From an uncultured Collinsella sp. (GTDB lineage: Bacteria > Actinomycetota > Coriobacteriia > Coriobacteriales > Coriobacteriaceae), in contig URNQ01000087.1 in the NCBI GenBank assembly GCA_900549245.1, positions 1 through 7,350 of the forward strand: a stretch of 7,350 nt of DNA, in the 5' to 3' direction. The position numbers were made by a program, and so were the translations under genes. The notes beneath the pieces are model-generated. The model made no database searches. It was not told the origin of the DNA and saw only the letters and a list, made by a program, of their open reading frames with translations. Below are positions 1 to 4,840 of this stretch, piece by piece. The stretch's first letter is position 1. Each line of letters begins with the position of its first letter.

Positions 1-263
1 GCCGCGCGAGGGGCGCAATCGAGCAGAACTGACCCCATGCGCTCAAGCTCGGCCTTCAGCAAACCAGCCGCGGAATCCGGACGGGTCGACTTAAACGAAT
101 TGGAGCAGACGAGCTCTGCCAGGTGATCGGTATGGTGGGCCGGGGAGCTCACCTGGGGGCGCATCTCGCACAGCTTTACGGCAAACCCGCGATCTGCCAG
201 CTGGATCGCGCACTCCGAACCCGCCAGACCGCCACCGATAACTGTCACCTGATCGAACTGCAT
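1..263 (-). CDS. trmFO: TrmFO, folate/FAD-dependent tRNA m5U54 methyltransferase (partial, N-terminal 87 residues)
   Basis: TrmFO (older name Gid) methylates uridine 54 in the T-loop of tRNAs, using methylenetetrahydrofolate as carbon donor and FAD as reductant. Only the first 87 codons are present; the gene runs off the left edge. The start is ATG at 263-261, preceded by an AGAAAGGTG ribosome site (271-279) at 7 nt spacing. Seen in the sequence: a dinucleotide-binding loop VIGGGLAGSE at residues 8-17, then EMRP (33-36), PAHHTD (41-46) and ELVCSNSFKS (50-59). These are signature blocks of TrmFO rather than of the related MnmG/GidA. Cys53 corresponds to the conserved cysteine reported as important in the Bacillus subtilis enzyme. 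The gene begins 14 nt after the dprA stop codon, and its ribosome site overlaps that stop, so it is very likely the next gene of the same operon. In many Firmicutes topA sits between dprA and trmFO; it is absent here. Confidence 0.93.
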   Translation of the reverse strand, partial: MQFDQVTVIGGGLAGSECAIQLADRGFAVKLCEMRPQVSSPAHHTDHLAELVCSNSFKSTRPDSAAGLLKAELERMGSVLLDCAPRA

Positions 264-277
264 CTGCAAACACCTTT

Positions 278-1213
278 CTAATTGACACGTTTTCCATTGT
301 GACCGAAGGGTGTCTGGGCGTGAAGGGCAAACTTGGAGGGCGCATACCTTCCATCCATCATGCGCTCGATAAGGCCCTCGAGTTCAAGCGAACCCAAGAG
401 TTTGAGTACGCCGACAGCATCGAGCGAGACGAGCGCCGCGATGTCGTCGACCTTAAGCGGAGAGGCGATGAGCGCATGCATCACGGTCTGCTGCGTTGAA
501 TCCAGGTCGGCAATGCCGGGAGCATCGGGGCGCGAGTAGCGCAGGGTTCCATAGATGCGTGAGATAGCCATCTCGATAGATTCCTCGTCGATGATGCAGC
601 AGGCACCGTTCGCAATGAGGTAATTCGTGCCACGCGACTCGGGCGATAGGATCGACCCCGGCACGGCAAGAAGTTCTCGCCCCAAATCCATAGCAGCCTC
701 GGCTGTAGAAAACGTCCCGGAAGGCATACCCGCCTCGGATACAAAGAGGGCTTGCGACAGGGCCGCGATCACGCGATTGCGGCGCGGAAAGGCAAACTTG
801 CGAGGACCCATGCCCCACGGGGAGATCGACACGACCGCGCCACCCGTATCGAGCGTGCGCGTAATAAGCCCCGCGCTTGAACGCGGGTAGACCACGTCGG
901 CTCCCGTCCCCAGCACCACGACGTGTTTGCCGCCAGCGTTGACCGCAGCCCAACCCGAGGCCTGGTCGCAACCGACCGCGCCGCCCGAAACTACCGTCAC
1001 GCCCGCCTCGACCGCCACCTTTGCCGCAAGCTCTGCCACGGCAAGACCATACGGCGAGGCCTTGCGCGCGCCGATGATGGAGAGCGCGGGCGTCGAAAGC
1101 ACCTCGGGGTTGCCGCGCACATAGAGCGTCTGGGGTACATCAGAAAGCTCCAAAACAGTCTCGGGAAACAACGCATCACCTGGATGCAGCTCAAAGGTCC
1201 CCTCTGCCATCAT
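278..1213 (-). CDS. dprA: DprA/Smf, DNA-processing protein (RecA loader), short form
   Basis: DprA binds incoming single-stranded DNA during natural transformation and loads RecA on it; it is also widespread in bacteria not known to be competent. The product is 311 residues. Visible blocks of the Rossmann-like DprA domain: LYVRGN (30-35), IIGARKASPYG (46-56), SGGAVGCD (76-83), LGTGADVVYP (101-110), FPRRNRVIAALS (142-153), and VPGSILSPESRGTNYLI (184-200). A winged-helix tail, like the C-terminal domain of many DprA proteins, covers about 237-293. The N-terminal SAM-like domain seen in longer homologues is missing: only about 30 residues precede LYVRGN. The signature loop, usually SG-x-A-[RK]-G-[IV]-D, has Val80 in place of the basic residue and Cys82 in place of Ile/Val. 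The start is ATG at 1213-1211, chosen because a GGAAGGAGGG ribosome site (1219-1228) lies just upstream and because its ATGA overlaps the comM stop; the adjacent ATG at 1210 is the alternative. The reading frame stays open 52 codons further upstream, but that stretch lies inside comM and does not resemble DprA. Confidence 0.95.
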   Translation of the reverse strand: MMAEGTFELHPGDALFPETVLELSDVPQTLYVRGNPEVLSTPALSIIGARKASPYGLAVAELAAKVAVEAGVTVVSGGAVGCDQASGWAAVNAGGKHVVVLGTGADVVYPRSSAGLITRTLDTGGAVVSISPWGMGPRKFAFPRRNRVIAALSQALFVSEAGMPSGTFSTAEAAMDLGRELLAVPGSILSPESRGTNYLIANGACCIIDEESIEMAISRIYGTLRYSRPDAPGIADLDSTQQTVMHALIASPLKVDDIAALVSLDAVGVLKLLGSLELEGLIERMMDGRYAPSKFALHAQTPFGHNGKRVN

Positions 1214-2733
1214 TGGTCCCTCCTTCCCTGATACATCGCCGCCTCGAGCACGTGGTCCTGCGTCACTTGCTCGCTCTCGGCGACATCTGCGATCGTGCGC
1301 GCAATGCGAACCAGGCGCACGATGCCGCGGCCCGTGAGATGCGTGCGCCTCGACAGGCCGAGCACACACTTCTCCGCCGCATCATCGAGCTCAAAGGTCG
1401 AAACGACGCCGTCAATGGACCGCGTCTCATCATCCTCGGCCTCGGCATCCGCATCGTCCATACGGGACTCGCGCCAGGCGCGAAAGGCGCGACCGCGCAC
1501 AACGTAGTCACGTAACTCGGCCGACGACATACCCTCCGCTCCCTCGATAATCACCTGGGGGTCGGGACGGGTCACATCGATCATCATGTCGATACGGTCG
1601 GCCAAAGGACCGCGCAGTTTAGACCGATAGCGCTCGACCATCGATGCCGAACAGCGGCATGGCACCTCACGGTCGCCCAAAAAGCCGCAGGGGCAGGGAT
1701 TACTCGCAGCCAGCAGCTGAAAGCGCGAAGGGAAGGTAAAGGCCCCGTCGACGCGCACGATCCTCACATAGCCGCGCTCGATGGGCTGACGCAGCGTCTG
1801 CAGCACACCCGTGGGAAACTCGGCAAGCTCGTCCAAAAAGAGCACGCCGCCATGAGCCAGGCTGATCTCACCCGGATGCACCGGGCGTCCTCCGCCAATG
1901 AGGCCTGCGGTCGAAATACTGTGATGGGGACTGCGGAAGGGCCGGTGTCCCGCCAACAAGCCATCAATGTTCTCACCCAAAACCGAATGGATGCACAGCG
2001 CCTCCTGTTGATCCTCAACGGAAAGCTCGGGCAGGATGCCGGTCATACGACGCGCGAGCATCGTCTTGCCCGATCCCGGGGACCCGATCATAAGCAAACC
2101 GAGCTCACCCGCTGCCGCCAGCGCCATGCCGCGTTTGGCAACCTCCTGCCCTAGCACGTCGGCATAGTCGAGTTCGGGCTCAAAGGTCGCCTCAACACCC
2201 TCGGAATCCAAGTAGTGCCGCGCGGCATCGCCCATGCCATGGGCAAGCTGAGACAAATGATCGATGAATCCACAATCCACGCCCGCAAGCGGCACATGCT
2301 GATCGGACCTGCCGGCGATAAAGGACAGCCCCATATCACGCGCCAATAGCTGAAACGCCACCTCGCCCTTGACAGGAAGCACCGTACCGTCCAAGCCAAG
2401 CTCACCAGCAATAAGACAACGATCGAGGTTGTCGCGGGGAATCTGCCCATCGGCCGCCAGAACCGCGATGGCGATGGGCAAATCAAAGCCGCTACCGGTC
2501 TTGCGAATATCACCGGGCGCTAGGTTGACCGTAATGCCCGAGCGTGGGATCTCGAACCCGGCGGAGCGCATCGCGCAGCGAATACGACCGCGTGACTCCA
2601 TCACCTCCATACTCGGAATACCGAGCATCTGAATGCCCGGAACGCCACCGGCAAGCGAGACCTCGACCGTGACGTGAATCGCCTCGACGCCACGGATGCA
2701 GGCCGCGTGAACGGCAAACGTCTCGAACGCCAT
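1210..2733 (-). CDS. comM: ComM/YifB family AAA+ ATPase (Mg-chelatase-like helicase)
   Basis: This is a 507-residue protein, the usual length for ComM. Vibrio cholerae ComM is a hexameric helicase that promotes branch migration during integration of transforming DNA; homologues in other phyla are mostly uncharacterised. Domains in order: an N-terminal Lon-protease-like fold (about 1-125; GVPGIQMLGIP at 30-40, ITVNLAPGD at 67-75, GSGFDLPIA at 80-88); an AAA+ core with Walker A GSPGSGKT (217-224), HHSIS (270-274), Walker B GGVLFLDE (295-302) and sensor-1 Asn345; then a C-terminal Mg-chelatase-type helical domain (about 400-507). Four cysteines in a CPC-x9-CRC arrangement (347, 349, 359, 361) are typical of the family and could bind zinc. 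GPLADRID (375-382) carries a likely arginine finger. An acidic stretch around 426-436 links core and tail. The ATG at 2733 shares one base with the yraN stop (TGATG) and has an AGGTG ribosome site (2739-2743). The open frame extends upstream to 2931 but only as a shadow over yraN. The stop overlaps the dprA start. Confidence 0.95.
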   Translation of the reverse strand: MAFETFAVHAACIRGVEAIHVTVEVSLAGGVPGIQMLGIPSMEVMESRGRIRCAMRSAGFEIPRSGITVNLAPGDIRKTGSGFDLPIAIAVLAADGQIPRDNLDRCLIAGELGLDGTVLPVKGEVAFQLLARDMGLSFIAGRSDQHVPLAGVDCGFIDHLSQLAHGMGDAARHYLDSEGVEATFEPELDYADVLGQEVAKRGMALAAAGELGLLMIGSPGSGKTMLARRMTGILPELSVEDQQEALCIHSVLGENIDGLLAGHRPFRSPHHSISTAGLIGGGRPVHPGEISLAHGGVLFLDELAEFPTGVLQTLRQPIERGYVRIVRVDGAFTFPSRFQLLAASNPCPCGFLGDREVPCRCSASMVERYRSKLRGPLADRIDMMIDVTRPDPQVIIEGAEGMSSAELRDYVVRGRAFRAWRESRMDDADAEAEDDETRSIDGVVSTFELDDAAEKCVLGLSRRTHLTGRGIVRLVRIARTIADVAESEQVTQDHVLEAAMYQGRRDQ

Positions 2734-3218
2734 CACGACACCTGCCAATCGAACGCGTTGTACTGATGCTCGATCTCGGCGATATGCCCGCCGCGAATGG
2801 TGACACCCACGGCATCGAAGCGAATCGCCTTGAGCGGATAATGCTCCATAAGATAGCAGCTTGCGATGCGGCGGTAGCGGCGTTGCTTTTGAGCGTCCAC
2901 GGCCTCCTCGGGAAAGACCCGCGTGTTGCAATCCAGTGCGACGCGTCTGGTCTTGACCTCGGCCATCACCACGACATCGTCGAGCTCATCGAGCAGCACC
3001 AGATCGGCCTCGCCCTCGGTGCAACGATAACCCTGCTCCAGCAAGGTGTAGCCGCGTTCGTTAAAGTAGTCGATGGTGATCAGCTCGCCCAGCATGCCCA
3101 GCTCGCGGGGACTGAGTCCCTTGATAAACTCGGGCGTCATCGCTCCGCAGTCGAGCTCGCCGTTTTCCCAACGCTCCTTGAGCTGCTGCGTCTTGCTCTT
3201 TTTGCTTGCGGCACTCAT
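2733..3218 (-). CDS. yraN: YraN/UPF0102 family nuclease-fold protein with N-terminal extension
   Basis: This is a 161-residue member of the YraN (UPF0102) family, which has a predicted restriction-endonuclease-like fold and no firmly established function; linkage to DNA recombination genes is a recurring context. The family domain covers about 39-161. Visible: LGELI (43-47), where Glu45 matches the conserved early glutamate; GEADLVLL (69-76), with Asp72; and AEVKTRR (86-92), with Glu87 and Lys89. Together these give the D-x14-E-x-K pattern of this nuclease superfamily. RFDAVGV (133-139) is the family's closing strand. The residues expected of an active nuclease are therefore present. Homologues are usually about 115-130 residues; here about 38 extra residues precede the domain, starting with a Lys/Ser-rich stretch. 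The start ATG at 3218 has an AAAGGAGA ribosome site (3224-3231) at good spacing. The frame remains open 30 codons upstream, without a ribosome site and without family similarity that I can see. It is the first gene of the coupled cassette leading into comM. Confidence 0.9.
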   Translation of the reverse strand: MSAASKKSKTQQLKERWENGELDCGAMTPEFIKGLSPRELGMLGELITIDYFNERGYTLLEQGYRCTEGEADLVLLDELDDVVVMAEVKTRRVALDCNTRVFPEEAVDAQKQRRYRRIASCYLMEHYPLKAIRFDAVGVTIRGGHIAEIEHQYNAFDWQVS

Positions 3219-3316
3219 GGGGTCTCCTTTCCCGCACACTGCATTGCCCCGATGATGAGGGCACCTTTCATGCGGGTAAGTACCGGAAGCAAACCAAAAG
3301 CTGACCAAATGCCGTC

Positions 3317-3358
3317 AAAAAACGGGCCGTACGCAGCAATGCTGTTGCATACGGCCCG
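3317..3358 (-). terminator. Intrinsic terminator downstream of rnhB
   Basis: Read on the minus strand, a perfect 9-bp stem, CGGGCCGTA with TACGGCCCG (arms 3350-3358 and 3323-3331), is followed at once by six T (3317-3322). The 18-nt loop can form a smaller inner stem (3333-3337 with 3341-3345, one G-U pair). There is no T-run on the plus-strand side, so it acts only in the direction of rnhB. It lies 50 nt past the rnhB stop and about 100 nt before the yraN start. Confidence 0.88.
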
Positions 3359-3407
3359 CTACCAGCAGGTTTATAGAACCTTTAAGGTCCCTATCTCCAC
3401 AATTGGC

Positions 3408-4196
3408 CTAGAAAAGGCGCTCAGTCTGCAGAAAGTTTCCGCAAAAGCTCACGCGGTGCAGCGGACAAAGTCCATGTTTGCGAATGGCCTCGATATGCTC
3501 GGGGCTCGCATAGCCCTTCGACTCGGCCAGATGGTACTCGGGGTATTCGGCGTCGTACTCGACCATCATCTCGTCACGCGTGACCTTGGCCATGATGGAC
3601 GCCGCGGCGATGCAGGCGATCTTGGCATCGCCCTTCACCACATCGCGCTCGTTAGGAACGGCGCCCAAGGGGTTGCCATCCATGAGGACGCAGTCGGGTT
3701 CAAGTCCCGTATCGGCCACGGCGCCCGCAACGGCGGTACGGATAGCACGGGCCATGCCCATCTCATCGATATCCTTAGGCGCGATATGGCAAAAACCGAT
3801 TGCCGTCGCCACCTCGGCAATCTTCACCGAGAGCAACTCGCGGCGCGCGGGCGTGAGCTTTTTGGAATCGTTGATACCCCAGACGCGCGGCTCCATCGGA
3901 AGACAGACGGCGCATACCGTCAAAGGGCCGGCCACCGATCCGCGACCTACCTCGTCGACACCAACGACCACCCCATCGCCGCCAAGCTCATGCATAAGCT
4001 CGTACATGTCATTGACGCGCTCGCGCTCGGCAAGCTCTTTGTCATGGCGTTTGAGGGCGCGTTCACAAGCCTTGATCACCTGCTGGCGCGGGTCCTCGCG
4101 ATAATGCTCCACGAGGGCGGGAATCTCCTCAAACGTAGCGCTCGCCAACTCACCGGCAACCTGCGATGCCGAAACCGAGCTCGTCATGTTGGCCAT
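3408..4196 (-). CDS. rnhB: Ribonuclease HII
   Basis: RNase HII cuts the RNA strand of RNA-DNA hybrids and nicks at single ribonucleotides misincorporated in DNA, starting ribonucleotide excision repair. The product is 262 residues. The catalytic set is complete: Asp81 and Glu82 in VGVDEVGRGSVAGP (78-91), Asp173 in LMDGNP (171-176), and Asp190 in KGD (188-190), matching Escherichia coli D16, E17, D108 and D126. Other family blocks are DSKKL (110-114), AAASIMAKVTRD (197-208) and KGYASPEHIEAIRKHGLCPLHR (start 227), which ends in HRVSF (247-251). The motif is GRGSVAGP where most homologues have GRGPLAGP. About 75 residues precede the catalytic core, forming a charged helical segment that resembles the N-terminal region of Bacillus-type RnhB. 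The start ATG at 4196 follows an AAGGAGGG ribosome site (4203-4210) at 7 nt spacing; the ATG at 4187 is too far from it. The gene starts about 30 nt after the rplS terminator's T-run, which leaves little room for a separate promoter. Confidence 0.96.
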   Translation of the reverse strand: MANMTSSVSASQVAGELASATFEEIPALVEHYREDPRQQVIKACERALKRHDKELAERERVNDMYELMHELGGDGVVVGVDEVGRGSVAGPLTVCAVCLPMEPRVWGINDSKKLTPARRELLSVKIAEVATAIGFCHIAPKDIDEMGMARAIRTAVAGAVADTGLEPDCVLMDGNPLGAVPNERDVVKGDAKIACIAAASIMAKVTRDEMMVEYDAEYPEYHLAESKGYASPEHIEAIRKHGLCPLHRVSFCGNFLQTERLF

Positions 4197-4225
4197 ACCA
4201 GGCCCTCCTTGCATGCAAATCAGAT

Positions 4226-4255
4226 AAAAAGAAGGGCCACCCGAAGGTGACCCTT
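4226..4255 (-). terminator. Intrinsic terminator downstream of rplS, UUCG loop
   Basis: On the minus strand the sequence folds as AAGGG/CCCTT (4251-4255 with 4232-4236), one A/C mismatch, then CACC/GGTG (4246-4249 with 4238-4241) closed by a C(UUCG)G tetraloop (4242-4245), which is exceptionally stable in RNA. A run of five T (4226-4230) follows after one C. It lies about 35 nt past the rplS stop and only 15 nt ahead of the rnhB ribosome site. Confidence 0.85.
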
Positions 4256-4289
4256 GTGTCCAAACGAGTGGACAGACGCTGCGATCTTC

Positions 4290-4631
4290 TTAGCGCTTCT
4301 CGGGGATGCGAGCAGCCTTGCCCACCTTGTCGCGGAGGTAGTACAGCTTGGCGCGACGGACGCGACCATGACGAACGACCTCGAGCTTGGCGATCTTGGG
4401 GCTGTGAAGCGGGAAGGTACGCTCAACACCGACACCGAAGGACATCTTGCGGACGGTGAAGGTCTCGCGGGCACCGGCGCCGGCCATGCGGATGACGTCG
4501 CCCTGGAAGACCTGGATGCGCTCGCGGTCGCCTTCCTTAATGCGGTAGTGAACCTTGACGTTGTCGGCGACGCGAACCTGAGGAATGTCCTCGCGGATCT
4601 GCTGACGCTCGATTGCGCGGATGTAATCCAT
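4290..4631 (-). CDS. rplS: Ribosomal protein bL19
   Basis: bL19 is a bacterial large-subunit ribosomal protein located near the interface with the small subunit. The product is 113 residues, the standard family length. Recognisable blocks are GDRERIQVFQGDVI (34-47), ETFTVRKMSFGVGVERTFPL (56-75), HSPKI (76-80), RHGRVRRAKLYYLRD (87-101) and the tail GKAARIPEKR (104-113). The start is ATG at 4631-4629 with a TAAGGA ribosome site (about 4639-4644) at 7 nt spacing; an in-frame TTG two codons upstream lies too close to that site. In many bacteria rplS follows rpsP-rimM-trmD; here the upstream neighbour is ppdK, with its own 3' hairpin, so rplS starts a new transcript from the promoter at 4701-4728 and ends at the terminator 4226-4255. 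Confidence 0.98.
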   Translation of the reverse strand: MDYIRAIERQQIREDIPQVRVADNVKVHYRIKEGDRERIQVFQGDVIRMAGAGARETFTVRKMSFGVGVERTFPLHSPKIAKLEVVRHGRVRRAKLYYLRDKVGKAARIPEKR

Positions 4632-4694
4632 GTGCAATTCCTTACTCTTCTAGAGGTGCCGTACCACCTTGGCCGGCACGTAGTTGAACAAACG
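4632..4694 (-). promoter_or_regulatory. Structured 5' leader of rplS mRNA
   Basis: This is the inferred 5' untranslated region of about 60 nt between the predicted start of transcription and the rplS ATG. It contains a hairpin with stem GTGCCG/CGGCAC (4674-4679 with 4656-4661), which can extend inward by three pairs (GCC with GGT) past a single bulged A. A short CTCT/AGAG stem follows (4644-4654), directly before the ribosome site. Ribosomal protein leaders often serve in autogenous control, and L19 leaders are known in Firmicutes, but I cannot match this one to a described leader family. Confidence 0.4.
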
Positions 4695-4700
4695 TATTCG

Positions 4701-4728
4701 AGTATACACGCGCGGGTTTCTGCTGCAA
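4701..4728 (-). promoter_or_regulatory. Predicted sigma-70-type promoter of rplS
   Basis: On the minus strand a good -10 box, TATACT (4701-4706), lies 16 bp from a weak -35 box, TTGCAG (4723-4728). Transcription would begin near 4694. A run of seven A on the minus strand (4734-4740) sits 6-12 bp upstream of the -35 box, where an UP element would be, as is common for ribosomal gene promoters. The surrounding stretch is clearly richer in A/T than the coding DNA around it. The -35 match is poor, so the upstream A-tract may matter for strength. Confidence 0.6.
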
Positions 4729-4770
4729 GAACATTTTTTTACGCAGACAAAAAGACAAAACCCGCACATG

Positions 4771-4802
4771 ATAACCGCCCGTCTCACGAATGAGACGGGC
4801 GG
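4771..4802 (-). terminator. Strong hairpin downstream of ppdK, probable terminator
   Basis: A perfect 12-bp stem, CCGCCCGTCTCA with TGAGACGGGCGG (4775-4786 with 4791-4802), encloses a 4-nt loop. It starts 38 nt past the ppdK stop. On the minus strand the stem is followed by only a short TTAT, then CATG; T-rich stretches (TTTT and TTTTT) come 11-25 nt further on. The stem is symmetric, but the plus strand has no T-run after it. It is probably the ppdK transcription end or an RNA 3'-end stabiliser, with a less canonical U-tract than the other two terminators here. Confidence 0.65.
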
Positions 4803-4840
4803 CATGAAGGGGGCTACGCTAGGCGTCTAAACCCAAAACG

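Noticed and set aside
91..539. Small open frames on both strands around the trmFO start and dprA end
   Set aside because: They overlap well-supported trmFO and dprA codons in other frames and have no ribosome sites or recognisable protein features.
1214..1369. An N-terminal extension of dprA that might have supplied the missing SAM-like domain
   Set aside because: The 52 extra codons lie inside the comM 3' end, are Arg/His/Ala-rich without similarity to a SAM-like domain, and the strong ribosome site points to the ATG at 1213.
2734..2931. A longer comM starting upstream inside yraN
   Set aside because: The upstream residues are Arg/Gly-rich shadow sequence; the conserved family start (MAFETF followed by the Lon-like fold) and the AGGTG ribosome site support the ATG at 2733.
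3359..3407. Short inverted repeats (AGGTT/AACCT and ACCTT/AAGGT) just after the rnhB stop
   Set aside because: They are 5-bp stems that exclude each other, with no T-run; chance pairing is the simpler reading next to the clear terminator.
2766..4250. A 494-codon plus-strand open frame across yraN and rnhB
   Set aside because: It runs antisense through two well-supported genes and through the rnhB terminator hairpin, and its composition is that of a shadow frame.
4254..4793. A 179-codon plus-strand open frame opposite rplS
   Set aside because: It is antisense to rplS, its leader, its promoter and the ppdK hairpin, with no sign of coding beyond being open.
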